Below are positions 22,368-36,405 of a stretch of DNA of 64,000 nucleotides, in pieces (the first letter of the stretch is position 1; the number at the start of each line of letters is the position of its first letter). The translations under genes were made by a program, and so were the position numbers. The notes under the pieces are model-generated. The model saw nothing but the letters and a program-made list of their open reading frames with translations. It was not told the origin of the DNA and did not search any database. This DNA is from Lanius collurio (Eukaryota > Chordata > Aves > Passeriformes > Laniidae), in assembly GCA_020086605.1 (NCBI GenBank), contig JACBWW010000051.1, positions 2,237,810-2,301,809 on the forward strand, read 5' to 3'.

Positions 22368-23591
22368 AGTATAGCCCTTTTAGCATCATCATTTGGAAAG
22401 AAGGATGACTGTCAAGAATGAAGTTCAGTGTCATCCTTTCTGTAATTAGTTCTTCCTTGTGTTGTAATGTGGGTGCCTTATGAAAGCTTGGACAGAAGAT
22501 CAGTTATTCTGTTTTATTCAGGAAAGTAATGTAGTAAAATAACTACAGGGTGATGATAATCTGTGAAATATTGTAGTAAAGAAATGAGTTATATGGACAG
22601 AATTAGTCTAATGTTTTCCCCTCTCCTGTGCTGAGTCTGTCCCTTTCTGAGGGACAGAGTGGCCAATTTCCTAATTTAGGTGCACAGCTAAAAGTAACTT
22701 GTTATGAGTATTGAGTATTATTGAGAATTTTATGAGTATCTAAATACTTCGGGGTGATATGCAAATGATGCCTATGGCACTTTTTAGGAAATATTTTCCT
22801 GCCTGCCAGACAATTCCAGTTTGACATGCAGGGTACACACACTGTACTACTTTTTCCACTTTGCATATAACTTGAGAACTCTGGAGTATTTTTGTTGCTA
22901 AGGAAAGGCATCATTGGCCAATCACTATTCCATTGACTCTTCTTGTTAGCAGTTTCAGACTGATGAGTCACTATTCATTTCGTTTGAAGCTTTGCATGTA
23001 TATATGTATTTTTACTATCTTATGTGTCAGCTAAAAATAACTCTCTTGCAGAAATGGCAGAGTAAATTTTATGAGGAAATAATAAAATCTACTACTCTGA
23101 TCATGTCACTTGAGGCAAAACCAGTTGCTTATGCTGGCTGGAATGTTACTCCAATGTTTTTAAATAACTTCATTAGTCAATAAGATTCAGTTTAATTATT
23201 TAAGTGACAAAAAAAGATGCATTTGGTACTTGCATATACTCACTGTTTACTCTTTTTAGACTATTTTTTATATTAGAGCTGTGAGCACTTATGACACCCC
23301 ATTTGGCTGGCAAATTATATTTTTGTTTACAAAACCACAAGCTTTTAGCCACTGCAAGTTTTTGAATGTTCCCTGCTGGTATCCCAAACTAACATTTTTT
23401 TGCCAGCAGGCACCACTTTCAGCTCATGGGAACCTGCTGTCACCAAAAGAGATTTTTACCTCAGGTGTCTTTCCTTTTTATTGCAGCATCTGAGGAGACT
23501 GATCCTTAGGAGAATCCCACTTTTTGTCTTTCTGAAAAGCAGACTGATACTCATTGTGCACATTTTTTACTTGGACTGGTATCTTTCAGTT
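22368..23591. other. Non-coding stretch
   Basis: About 1.2 kb of AT-rich sequence between the LTR element and a CR1 fragment. I see no gene or repeat here. Confidence 0.5.
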
Positions 23592-23905
23592 GTAGAATCC
23601 TAGAATTGTTTAGGTAGGAGGAGAGCTTTGAGATCATTTAGCCCAGCTGTTAACTCAGCATTGCCAAGTCACCACTAAACTACATCCCCAAGTGCATATC
23701 TACACATCTTTTAAACACCTTCAGGAGCTGCTGACTCTACTACTTTGCTGTGCAGCCTGTTCCAACCTCTGACCACCCTTTTCATTAAGTTTTTCCTAAT
23801 ATCCAACCTAAACCTCCCCTGGTACAACTAGAGGCCATTTCCTCTTGTCCTGTCGCTCGTTACTTTCTCTTGGATCTGGTTATACTGACCTGTCAAATAC
23901 GTGAT
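23592..23905 (-). mobile_element. CR1 LINE 3' end, 5'-truncated
   Basis: The plus strand starts tagaatcctagaattg, the reverse complement of the CR1 3'-terminal ATTCTATG-type repeats. It continues with the standard antisense CR1 3' UTR wording: 'agatcatttagcccagc', 'gttaactcagcattgccaag', 'cctgttccaacctctgac', 'tttttcctaatatccaacc', 'ggccatttcctcttgtcct'. The copy is therefore on the minus strand and truncated at its 5' side near 23905, as is usual for CR1. No open frame remains. Confidence 0.9.
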
Positions 23906-26099
23906 ATTGCTGGCCCAGCCTTGATGATAGAAGACAGATTCTGGTCCCTTTAGATTGATCCTTTGAATAGCTGACACTGTTCCCTCATTCTTTAGACTGG
24001 AATGCAGGAACTTGTGTAGTTCCTGATGATTTAAAAATCATTATGGCATTCATACTCTGTCACTGTGAGACAGTGGATCATTAAAATGAGGCTTTTCTTC
24101 CATACACTGTATTGAGAAGCCTGAACCTATTCCTTGTAGTTCTATTTCTCTTATTGCAAAGCAGTGGCAGGAGGAATCACGATTCCATCTTCTGATTCTC
24201 TGTGGTCATCCCTATGAGATTAAAAGGGCATTACATAATAAAGTAACAGCAATAGAACTGTTTCTCCTTTTTTGCTTCTGCTTGAATAAGCTGGTACTTC
24301 AAAGGATACACCATCTGCCTCATTTCAGAGATACTTGCTTCAAAGCTAGCCACATTTAACAAAAAGGGAGGTAGGAAAGACCCTCTAACACCCGTTTCAG
24401 TTCTAAAGAGGGAGGAAAAAGCCCAACAACAATCTCTGGTTGAGTAGTTAGATTCTTTAGTAGAAACATGAAGTGTGTGGTACACTTACACTTTTTAATA
24501 ATATATCCAAAAAGAAGATATGCAGTTTCATCTTCTTGTCCAACAGATCATTTCTTTGATCAGTTCTCTAAGCAAATTCTTTGTCTAGAAACAAAGCATT
24601 ATCAAGGAAAAGGCTTCATCCTAGAGACTGTGTGTTTAACTTCAGACTTCCCAGGCTGTGAACTGCACTTGATAGAAGTGAGTATATTTTATGCCAAGCT
24701 CAGAAGAGTTGAAGGTCATGATTTGCCATTTTTTCACTGAGAGAAATCAGACCTGATTCTGGGTGCAGCACATCATAAAGTGCCTTCTCTGGAAGAAGGA
24801 GACTTGTTTTCTGCAGCTGGATCTTGAATCAGGAACCAAACTGTTGATGAATTATCCACAAAGTAAATTGTGTATGAGAGATGCACTGTGTTTTTGTGGA
24901 GTTGCCAATGCATCTGACTGACATACCCTTAAATGTATCTCCCATTGCTCATGGCAATGAATAATCACATATTATAGTGGTTGTAGTTGAAATCTAGATC
25001 ATGTTCTCTAGTACTACAATGCTGATACTACAAGTTTGTTGTTTATTTGTTACGTTTTTTTCCCCATCGTATTTAGCATGACAATTTTTACCTAATGTCT
25101 CTTATAGCAAAGTGTAGTTTATTCTTGTCTGGCTTTTTTTATTTTTTAGTGTATTTCTCCATATTTTTAGGATTTTTGGAACAGAATTTTTTGCTTCTTG
25201 TATAGTCCAAGTGCTGCTGTTGGGGATAAATCAGCTTATTTACAGACTTCTCATGCTGTGTAATGTCATGCTTTCAATCTGGTCCTGCTAGTATCATGTG
25301 CTAGAACCACAGTTTGAGAAAATTTGATAATTAACTGGCACTCCTAAGATTGACTTTTACTTGGATAACAGAATTAAGAATTATATCAATTCATGCTGAA
25401 GGTTCACAGCATGTTGTCGTGTTTCCTGAGATTACTGTATTTATTGGCATTTAGGATAAACTATAGTGTTTAATTTGGAGGTTACCTTAATTGAATAATA
25501 TACCTTGCAAGTGGCAAGTACTCTTTAGTCTCATTGGGAGTTGTGATGTTAGAAAATTGGTGCTTTAGGTGGATTTTCATTTTATCATTAAATTTGCTGT
25601 AACTTTAAAAGGCGCCTGCAATTTGTAACCACTTACAGGATTCAGTTTGCATCTCACTTTATTTTTTTCCAGACCTCTACCAATGTTTTCTACAGATATG
25701 AAAAATGCTTGAAAATATGAAGAAGTTGGACTAAGAGTAAATGATCTAAATGTATCTTTTAGGAAGTGAATTCACCACTTCTCTTGAATTTTCTGTTTTA
25801 TAAATCAAGTCAGAAATCCCGAAGAACAAATATTCGGCCCTTCTCCACATCCTCTGTTTTGTGGCATTTCACCCTGACCTCATTATGCAATTTAGTTTTG
25901 TTTGGTAGTGCCTTTGATTTGAAACCTCTAAATAGGGTTTAATTGGGATCTTTTTGCTCCAGCTGAAGACAGGTAATAATTAGCAGGACATGAATAAATG
26001 TGCCTAATGGTTGATCAATGAGTTTTTCACCCCTCTTACAGGGTTTTCACATAACCTGTCTGTTCAGCTGGTGCAAGACAATCTGACTAGATATTGTTG
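23906..26099. other. Non-coding stretch
   Basis: About 2.2 kb of AT-rich sequence. No gene, RNA or repeat is recognisable. The boundary with the CR1 fragment on its left is approximate. Confidence 0.5.
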
Positions 26100-26345
26100 A
26101 AGGGTTTACCAAAGTCAAGATGTAACATTTCCTGCTTTCCTTTTAGCTACCAAGTTTGTGTTGAAGGAAGTTAGACTGAGCTGTAAAACAACTGATTTGC
26201 TCTCAAGAAAATTGTGTTGGTGGCTATTCATCTCATGGTTAATCTCCAAGTGCTTATAAATAGTCAGTTTAATATATATGTTCTATAAGTTTGACCAGGG
26301 CTGAAGCACAGCTGAGGGATCTGTAATTGTTCTGTAATTCTGACT
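26100..26345 (-). mobile_element. Ancient CR1/L3-like LINE fragment
   Basis: The plus strand resembles the antisense of the CR1/L3 reverse-transcriptase region. Landmarks appear in the expected order: 'aaagtcaagatgtaac', 'ctaccaagtttgtg', 'aaattgtgttggtggct', 'ctccaagtgcttataaat', 'gctgagggatctgtaatt'. Divergence is high and there is no frame, so this is an old insertion that may be shared across birds or amniotes. Family assignment is by eye only. Confidence 0.55.
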
Positions 26346-28502
26346 TGTCTTTGCTTTCCTGTGTCCTAATCTCTTTAGAGACAGGAAATAAAAACATTGG
26401 ATTTTTAGAGAAGGTCCATAAGAACACAATAGCCATATGATTTCTGTCAGGAATAAAACTGAGTGTCCTCTGAACAAACAAAGCAGCATTAGTTTCCCAG
26501 TTGCACTTGGCATGTCAGAAATGCTTGTGTATTGGCATGGAAGAGTTATTTCTGAATGCATCTTATAATAAAAGGTATATTTTCCTCAAGAGGATATTAA
26601 AGACTGTAGGAGCAATTCTAGAAGGTCATTGAAGAAAGTCCAACCTGCACATTTCTGCAGCCATTATCTAACTCCCCAAAATGTTCTTATTAATGGGAAT
26701 ACAGCCATACTGAGAAAAATTACTGTGTACAGCTGTGATGGTCCAGGTAGGGAATTGTCTTGTCAACAAATAACTGCAGGTTCTGACACAGCCTCAGCTC
26801 AAGTAAGCTTAGTAGCTCCTTCACTGAGTTTCAGAGAAGTTACAGCAGATAAAAAGTCAGTTTGCCTTAGTTATAGTGAGATATTCATATACTTTCATCC
26901 CTCAGAGGTTATTCCACACTGTTCAAGATTTAAAATGTAAAAGTAATAAGTGTAAGAGACTTAAATGCCATAAATAATACTATTTTGAAACATTTCTTGT
27001 GTATTTTATGCTCACAAATATTATCTTTTTGTGTTAAGCTGGCTTAAGGTGGTTATAAAAAAAACCACCACCCCCGTGCTATAACTAGGCAAGAATATTT
27101 ATGGCAGCAGTTTGCTGGGTTGTGGGAATTAGTGCAAAGATCCTATGAAATGTCAGAATCCTACAGTTGCCTAATGTAGCCACAGCTGACCATTGTTACT
27201 GTTACTTGTAAAATAGTTCAGCTGGTGGAATATTTTAGACAGTGGTTTCTCCAAATCTTGGTTCTTTTCCAAATGATGGTCCTGAAAGGGCTGTACTGTT
27301 TTCCTGACGTTTATTTCCTGTGAAGTACATTTATACACTGAACCTGGGAATAGTGGCCTCAAACTGTACCTGGTTCAACTTCATGATGTTAATTTGTTTA
27401 TCATTATTGCCATTACGGATACATTTTGAGCAGAAAAACAAAACCTTCTATTAAAACTATTTTATGAAAGCAAATAAATATAATTCAGTTGGTCACTTAT
27501 TAGGATTAGTTGTAATCTTTAGGAGTGTTGAGCTGTTTTGCTGATTAATTGCAACATATATGGCTATTCTACCACAGAAATATAAAAGAAATAGCTAAAA
27601 GCTGTAAATTTCCTCTCTGGGTATCAGGTAGATGCAATGTAATGCCCTGTGAACTATTTCAGAATGCTTCCTGCAAAATCTTAGTGTGACAAGGTGTCAG
27701 TTTTGACAGATCAGTGGTGAAGATTGCACAGTCTTGAATTAATAAAGGTCAGAATCGTCAACAGGAAGAGATGCCTGGTGGCATGTCAGCAAGCACTCCG
27801 ACATGGTAGTGAAACTGCTGATACAGGAGAGAGAACGGAGCGTTTGGGGAAGGGCTGCATCTTCTGAAATGTTTAAATGTATTTGGAAATTTTATAGGTA
27901 TCTCAAAAATGAGTGAGTTTTAATAGTGTAGGAAAGCAAAAACATGGCAAGTGTTTTGACACTTGAAAAAGCTGTGTTGTTTTCTGAGTAAAATTAACTC
28001 TTCCCTCCCTCCTGCACTATTTGCCATGAAAAAAAACCCCACATTTATCTGCTGAGTGAATGTTAATGTGGAATATGGCAATATGAAATAACTGACCTAT
28101 CAGATGCAAGCTTAATTTTCTTTCTTTAGTCCTGTGCTTTGTACAAATACGGGGCTATTCATCTGATTTGTTGCCCCAAGTAGGTGTTTATCTGCCTACC
28201 TGTCTGCCTACTGGTCTGGCTAATGCACAGTGGGGACCAAACACTGGAAACTCTAAAAAAAAGGTTAGGGAAGAGGAAGGATCCCTTTTAAGAAAATATA
28301 AGCAGATTAATTTCTTTGTTTCTTGAACTAATTTTTTTTACTATAAAATACCTCTATATACATGGTACTGTATACATTGTGCAATATGTAGTGGCCCTTT
28401 CTCAAGCTATATTTATTTTTATTTAAATCCTGTGTGGTACACAGATATTGCTAGAATTTCATAAAAGCTAGCTAGCCAATATCATCTCAATTTGCAATAA
28501 AG
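26346..28502. other. Non-coding stretch
   Basis: About 2.2 kb, AT-rich, with only short unstructured open frames. Nothing is recognisable. Confidence 0.5.
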
Positions 28503-29195
28503 CTTGCCAATGTTATCCAAATTTACAAAAAGGGGTGTGAGGGAAGACCCCAGGTAACTACAGATCTGTCAATCTAACTTCAGCTCCTGGAAAAAATATG
28601 GAGAAGCTTGTACTGGGTACTGCTGAAAGGCATTTAAAGAGTAATGCTATCAACAGGCAGAGTTAACAGGAGTTCACAAAGGGAAAGTCCTGTTTAATTA
28701 ATTTGATATCCTTCAATGCTAAATGCTTCAATGCCACCTGCCTACTGGATGAAGGGAAGGTGGTACATGTAATTTTTCTGGATTTTGGAAGTGCTCCTGG
28801 TACTGCCCTTTACAGCTTCCTTTTGAAGCAGCTGCTTGAATGTGGGATGAGTGTGTGTGGAGCTCTGGGTGAGGAGCTGGCTGAAGGAGCTGCCATGGGT
28901 GGCTCTGCACCCAGAGCAGGGCTGTGCCCTCGGGGTTCTGTGGGAGGGCAGCGCTGTTCAGACACTCAGCAGTGCCCGGTGCAGCAGTGGAATGCACCAT
29001 TGGCAAGTTTGCTGACACGAACACAACGAGGTGCTGCTGACTCTCCTGAGGGAGAAATTGCCCTGCAGAGGGATCCCCACAGCTCAGAGAATCAGGAGTG
29101 CCAGTGTTGAAGAGGTTATTTGGACAATGCCCTTAGCTTGGCCAGCCCTGAGGCAGTGGAACCAGGTGATCATTGTTCCAGCTAAAATAGGCTGG
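28503..29195 (+). mobile_element. CR1 LINE fragment, reverse-transcriptase region and degraded 3' part
   Basis: The sequence from 'gccaatgttatccaaat' through 'gaccccaggtaactacag' and 'gaaagtcctgtttaat' follows the start of the CR1 reverse transcriptase. The open frame at 28703-29110 holds LDEGKVVHVIFLDFGSA, a decayed version of the family's polymerase motif (normally LDFSKAFD), with the first aspartate still present. Downstream, 'gcaagtttgctgacac' matches the next CR1 block. The end near 29195 ('ccctgaggcagtggaacc ... tgatcattg') resembles the CR1 3' UTR. Frameshifts and deletions make it non-functional. Confidence 0.8.
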
Positions 29196-32100
29196 TCTGT
29201 TCTCTTCTAAAATGAATGCACAGCAACCCACAGGTGGGATAAATAGGATACAGAAAGTAAGTGCTCTGTCACACACTGGGAAAAGAACAGCACTTCTCTA
29301 AGTTGGAAATGAACTTGAAAATTATTAACACAGTTCTATCAAAACCAAGCCACTCGAGTCATGGTAAAGGCCCCAGTTGTTTGGGTGAGCTGATGTGATA
29401 CAGCAGTGGAACATGATCAGAGAGAGAGGCCAAGAGTTAATGTGCACAAGTTTTTCTTCTTTCTGATATCATTCCTAGATTGAAATACATGATTATTAAT
29501 GTATTGTGTGGGGCTTGCACGTGGCAAAACTCCTTTTGTTAAACACCATGAGCAGGTGACATTTGACAGTCTAGGCCCTGACATAGGATCAGTCTTATCT
29601 GCAAAGTATAAAAATTGGTTCAGGCTGTTTTCTCACTCTTTACTGTTACCCATTGCACAAAACTAATTGAGATTAAGCACTGCAGTTGGATGTTTTGCTC
29701 AAATCACAGATCATTATATATCCCTTAACTTAAATTTAAATTTACTTTGCCTTTATTTTTCCTCCTGTTTATCCTTAGGCTTATATTTTTAAATCTTGTC
29801 TGGTGAATACACAGATATTGAGATGATTAACTTAGTTCAGAGAAAACACATAAATGTGCTACATGGTAATTTGAGGAATTCTTTAATGCCTATGTGCACA
29901 AGTGTGTTGGTATTTAATATGGGTTAATACAGTGGTAATTCAGTAATGGAAAATGGTTTATGTATTAAAAGCATAGTTGCTGTTCCAAGAGAACAAGAGG
30001 TACCCTAGAGATTCAGATCTATTTTAAATTTTCTTTTTAGCAAGCGCTATAATGAGTAGTGTCATCTTTCTTAAGTTATTCTTAAGGGACATTGCTGCAT
30101 GTAAAGTCTTAACTTGACTGTAGTGAAGTACTGGACAGCTGCCAGAGTCCTCTGTGCTGTGCAGTTTTCTGGCTAAAACCAAAGAGATTCTTACTCTTCA
30201 TCACCATAGGCAGTACAAATAAAGATTAGAAGCCTGAATTTTGTGCATAAAACTAATCTGTGTACATTTGGATTTTGCATCAGACACGGTTGTGAAGTGC
30301 CTTCATGTCTTTCAGAACAAAAAGTCTTCCAAAATCAGAATTATGATTTCTGATTTGCCCAGTTTGTGGGAGAAATCCGTGGTGAAGATGCAACCGAATT
30401 CAGGACTTTGTGACATTTTGCAGGTGTTAACCTGGGGAGTGCCATTCATCTGAAAGAAACAGAGTAGCCGATAGATTAATTTTGTTGCTGTGGAGATTAA
30501 TAGATGAGTTCTATTCATTTCAGTGCTGCTGTTCCATAATGCAGGTGCTTAAATTTGTAATTACTTAAATTTATCCCTGGTCTCTTGGTTGCAAGCTTGC
30601 ATTGCAGTGTTAGATTTTCAGTTGTGAAAAGAATGAATGATTCATAGCATTTCATTAACTAAATCTTAATTTAACAGTGCATAAGTCAAGAGTTTTGGTT
30701 GCAAAATTTTTGTTCAGAGAAGTAGATACAAATTTCTCATTCATGCAGTAGCAAAATGAACAATGATGTCAGTGAGCTTTGTGTTCTGCTGAAAGGTAAA
30801 ATTTAGTGCAATACCTAGTTGTGACTGTAGCAGAGTATTAGAATGAAATAAAAACAAAGGGTAAAAGAACTGGAAAAACTCTATCACACCTTCTAGAGAA
30901 TCTCTGCCTGTGTATTCATACAGGACTGAAAAGAAGCATCTGAAAATGAAGAATTTTTAATAAGTCCATGTAAACATTGACTCTTGTGAAGCTGCTTGTT
31001 CACTGAGCCAGGTGTTGTTTTCCAGTGGGAACCTATTATTGTGCCTGAATTCCAGGCAGTTGCTGCACCCTTTGAAATATAAAACTTAGGCAGTGAATAT
31101 ATCATTGTTTGAACTAATTAATATCCAGTTTCCTGTAAGGATGTTCATTTGTCAAGGCAATTTGGTATGACACGGGGTTTGCTGCTGGCTGAACGTGGTT
31201 GTGCCTGGTATGGATCTTGTGCAGTTTTCATTCTCTTCACACTGTTCTGTGGAAATAAAATTGTCTTGCAGTAATGGTGAGGGAAACATGATTTCCATGT
31301 CCAGCTGCTCTCCACTTGCCAGAAGCTGCGTGTTAAATACTGCAAAGGTGTAGTAAAGTCCTTCAGACTTTCAGAAATAACAAGATGATGCATGCCAAAA
31401 TTGTTGCTAACCTTTCAGTTATAAATAAATCACAGTGTTGTTTATTATAATATTATTATTATATAGATTTCATTATCTTATGTATTATGTTATTATAATA
31501 TTATTGTATTTAGCATAATAAACTACCTAAGAATTTTAAAGTGTTCTCCTTCTTTATACAGAAGGTAAAAATTGAAGATTAGGTGATTTAATTTCTACTT
31601 TTTGAATTTAGAATAAGGACATTGCAGATTTTCCTGAAGTTTTCTATTTATATAGAGGAATTTCACATTGGAGGCAATGTTCTTGGAAAAAATAAATAAG
31701 AATTTGTTTGGAATGGAAGATCTCCACTTTGCATTTGACACAAAATTGTTAGTTACTGAAGAAGTTGAAAAGTGGGAGTGAGTATACATAGCAACCACTC
31801 TATTATGTGATTAGAAATGTTTATGATTCAGTTTGTCCTGCTGTTTGTGTGAAAACCATGTGGATCCTGCTGTTTTATTAATCCAGGAATATCACACCAG
31901 GGACGATGATCACATGTTGCTTTTTCTCCAGTTATACAGAAAAACCTTAAACACTTAACTATGACTTGTAACTGTATTTAGTGTGACCATGGGCCTTAGG
32001 ATTCCAAATTATCTTTAAGACAGTTTAGTCAGGAACCTGGACTTGAGAGAGCCTAAACTTACTGGTTAAGCAGGGGATTGATTTTGTGTGTGGTGTTTGT

Positions 32101-35100
32101 TGCTTTTGGTTTGTAAATTAAACCTTAACACAGTTGTGACTGTGTTTGTTCGCTTTGGCTATTCAAGGCTTCTGTCTGATGAGCACTTGAGCTAATGAAA
32201 AAATAGCTCCTTCACTTGTTATTTTGTCCACCCAGAGTTTCAGCAGACTAGAAAACTGGTGGAACAGTTAAATTCAAGTGCAGATAAGGAGAGCAGCTGA
32301 GAGAGGAGCAGGATATTGAATGAGGTGTGTGTGGAGGGAACAGGGACAAGTGAGGAGGAGAGGAATGAGGGGTAATTGGAAAGGGGAATATAGTTACAAA
32401 AGCACAAACTGACTTGCTTTTTAGGGTTTGGGGTTCTTACATTACCTGCTCATTTATTAGGAATATTTTTGTGTTTTCCAAACCAGTGGTTTCATGTGGG
32501 CAGTGCGTTTTGTACCACCCTTATTGATTCCACCCTTATTTCACACCAAGAGGGAAGAAAGCAGATGGTTCAAATGTTTTTTCTCAGGCCGATTTGTCCA
32601 GTCTCTGTTAAAATAAGTAATTATCAATTATCATTCTGCAGAGAATTATTTTTATTTAGAGACATGCTTGTATTAAATGCTGGGGGAAGAAGGAGTATAT
32701 TTAAAAAGACATATTTAAAAGAAAATACAGATCACTGATATTCCAGTGGCAGATAACCTGAGAATTGTTTCTTATAGCTATGCATTACAAAACAGTTGTT
32801 CAGTGTTTTTGTGCTTATCCTCTTTCACAAGATGAAGTGGATGTCACACTATTCCTAATTTATTTTTCCAATATTACCAAATTAAGATTGCAGTAACACC
32901 TTTAAACTCCTTGTGATGCTTGATTTTAAAGTTGGTGTTTTTAACCATCTCCTGTGTTTTCCTAGTCAGAGAGTGTCAGTCACGGGCAGGTGACTGTGCC
33001 TTGAGCTGTGGCATTTAGGTTGTCCTTCTGGCAAGAAGAGAGCTGAAGCATATTCCTTAGGTCCTTCTCAATATGAGAAAGACACAAGATGTTCAAGGGA
33101 GAGTAGAACATTAGGCTTGCTTTCCAGAAATTATAAGGACAAATAATGGAATTTGAGTTTTACACAGAAAGGGCACAGAAGAATGTTTTTTTCTTTACTA
33201 AAATGAGGTTGTTTCCTGGGGAAAATGGAGGCTCCTGTTTCTGTAATCGTGCTACTGTGTGCTGTTAAAGGTACATTCAATATGTAAGGCTGTCTTTTAG
33301 CCTCCATTCATCACTGTATATTACCAGTGACTAGTGTAGTTTATTCCTTCTTTCTGACTTGGCATCATAAACACAGCTTCTGTGCCAGGTGAACTGCTGG
33401 GGCATGTCAGACTTTCCTATAGAAGCTGTCCTTTCTTTTTTGTCTATTTTCCTCTTCTTCCTTTACACAGAGCAAAAGACTACTTCTAATCCAGTAGTAA
33501 AGTTGATGAATTAATTTCTCCATTGCAAACATACAGTTTAAGCTTCCATCTTGACATTGGAATGATTCCAGTGATTTTACATTCTATTTAAAAGGCATAT
33601 AATATCACTTTTCCAATTGATGATAGCTCTTAGAAGTAGATGCAAACTATCCTAGGTGTTCTGTTTTATTCTTTCCCTAAGTCATCACCAAACTGAATGT
33701 AGTCTCTTTAAAGAAATAAAGTTATACTAAAAGTAAAAAGCAGTTTTATTTAGATTAGATACATTTTATCTCTTATTTAATTTGTCTTGCACCACACAAT
33801 AAATGGTAATTTTATGCTTTAATGCTTTTGAAGAATAATGCCAGACTACAGCTGTATCTTATCCCTTGGTAGAATTCAGAAGCAAGGCATGCTACAGGCT
33901 GGAAACAAAGCAAAACAGTTTCCAAGCATTTCCCCTTTTATAAACATTGCTCAGTGGACAGTACTCTGCACACACAAGTCACAAGAGATCTATTTTCCAG
34001 AATATGTATTAAACCAATTCTCAAGAACAAGGTTTTAAAAGATTCAGATTTACACTGTAGTTATGCTGCTGAATGACTAATCTATTCAAGTGTAAAGCAG
34101 GGAAGGAAAACAGGAAAACACAATTTTCAAAGGATTTCTACTTCATAGGTCATCATCTCTTCTTATTTTTAAGATCATTCATAGCACTGTGCAGGAATTG
34201 AAAATTCTTCCACAGTTTGTGGATGCTATTCCATAATCTGCTTTGTTAAAGATTACTGATGCAGTACTGGACAGGAAAGAAAGCAGAGGATTTATGAGAA
34301 GCTGCTTTTCTACAACCGTTCAGAGTTGGAGAAAGAGAGAATCAAGATAGGAGAGTGCCCACAGATTTTAAAAGATAAGTTGAATCTTGTAGAGATGATT
34401 TTAAGGAGGTATGGAGGTTAGATATATGGATCCAGTAGGAAATTTAAATCAAACCCTTTTATTAGGGAATGAAGGCTTTCAGGTGAGGCAGGTTCATGCA
34501 GACTGCAAAGAGTGGGGGGGTTTTGTCTCACTTCTTTTCTCCGTGTTCTGTTTCTAATGAGGAAGGTGATGGTGTGGGCTTGAACAGGTAGAGCTCGGAA
34601 CCTCTGGTGTTCTGTCTCAGGCTCTTAAGAGTGCAAGACTTCATTCATCTAGACCTGAGCAAGGCTTATTGATGTGTGGTGTTTGCAGTGTGAAGCTCAG
34701 AGAGAGGATTCAGAACACTTTTTCCTTTTTCTCTCCTGTGTTGTGGATTCTAAGACTGGCTTAAGGCAGACTGAAGATTGTGAGGAGCTCTTCCTCATAA
34801 TGAAAGAGAGGAACAACAATATGGACTATATTTTTTGATATCTGCTTAAAGAAAGCATCTCTCTGCTTTTCCTAATACTCATATAATCTAAAATGCATGA
34901 TTTTATTTTTATTTTAAAAATGTCCCATTAAAAAAAGAGAGTACTACTTCCATTAGATCCCAAGCTGCAGTAACAGATTCTGTTGAAGGAGCCTTTAAAC
35001 CACTTGCAAATATCCCTTGTTTTTAATTAAAATGACATGTTAATGTAAGGAAATGCACTAAATGCAGAGGTAACTACACTGCTGGGTGATGGTTAATTCT

Positions 35101-36280
35101 GTGAACACAGCATTGGGATGTGATTCCACTGTTCTATTACACCCAGATACATGATGGCTGTTTGAGACTCTGTAGCTGGGACATAGAGGAATTATGCAAA
35201 TACTCATGTAAATAAAACAAGGCAAAACTTACATAAAATAGTTTTGATTTTTTTTTTCCCCTAAACACTAGCCATCAGTCTTCAAATATTTTTTCCTGTG
35301 TTTTGTTAAACTAAATTTGAATTAACTTCCTGATTATTTTACAGATGTTGGGGTTATTTTTGGTCTGAGTTTTTAAGTAAAGCTGCATTAGAACAATCTC
35401 TATTTTGGGAGACTTGGACAAAGAAAAGGCAAAGAATTTGAATGCTAGGAGGTTAATGGTAGGAGTAGAAGAAACTTGAGCTAATTTAAATTCTATGCGT
35501 GAAGTTCAAAGTTGTACAACTGGAGAAGGCACTCCTTGTCAGAGTAGGAATGAAGTGATATTTCTGTGTTATGCAGTTATGCTATTTGAAAAATAATTTT
35601 CATATTTCAGCTGTGGGATTAAGGGTTTTATGCTGTCATTCACTGCCAGAGTGTTGATCTGCTGTCTTATGACTCTTTCAAGCTCTTGAATTCCTTCCCT
35701 TGTTTAAATGATAAAAGGACTTGTGCAATAACTGAGTTTGTATTAAGGGAATACAAATCACATGTATGATACCTGCCCAAAGTATGACTACATTTTGGAG
35801 GAAAATTAACTTGAATATTTTAATGGTTTCAAAAGTTGTCAAAGATTAATTCCCAATAAGGTATTCTGATAGGAAAAAAAAAAAAGGGAACAAAAAAAAG
35901 AGAGAGAATGGAAGGGAGTCAGGCAACCCCTGGGACCATACTTCTTACATTTAAAGTACTGAGTTGTTAATGTTTTGCCATCTCATCAGACCTTTGAACT
36001 CCTGTGCCTGATGTTACACCATTTAGCCAACTTGCACAGAAGGCCTCAGCACAAAATTTCCATGTTGAATAGGTCATCCTCATTACTCTTGGCTGTCCAT
36101 TTGCAGTAGCTAATGCATCTATTTTGTTTTAATAAAGCAAAATAAAAAAAAACCCCCAACCCTTACATTCCATCCAAAATGGCAGTGCCATTAAAGCTGT
36201 GCCATATGCCATTATTATTTTGAATCAGAAATCATATTCACTGCACAATGTTTAAACAGAAGACTATAAAATTATCTTGC
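29196..36280. other. AT-rich non-coding stretch
   Basis: About 7 kb with no supportable gene. It includes an AT-only low-complexity patch at about 31438-31512 built from tattat/ataata units. Open frames are all under about 90 codons and unstructured. Confidence 0.55.
31438..31512. repeat. AT low-complexity (TAT/ATT-rich) patch
   Basis: Runs of tattattatt and ttataatatt appear twice within 75 bp, separated by a short mixed stretch. This is simple-sequence DNA. Confidence 0.75.
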
Positions 36281-36405
36281 GATGTTGAGCAGGGCTGCTG
36301 GCAAGGCTCTGTGACCCATCTGGAGTGCTGCAGGCTCATGCAAGGCTGGATCCCAGGGTTTCAATGAAAACCAGGAGCTGGAGAGGTCTGAGAATGATGT
36401 GTGTA
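36281..36405 (+). mobile_element. Possible CR1 LINE remnant
   Basis: 'cagggctgctggcaaggctctgtgac', 'catctggagtgctgcag', 'ggctggatcccag' and 'caggagctggagaggtc' occur in the order of a CR1 ORF2 segment (the block that normally reads 'cacctggagtactg...'). The match is short and gapped, so the call is tentative. Confidence 0.42.
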
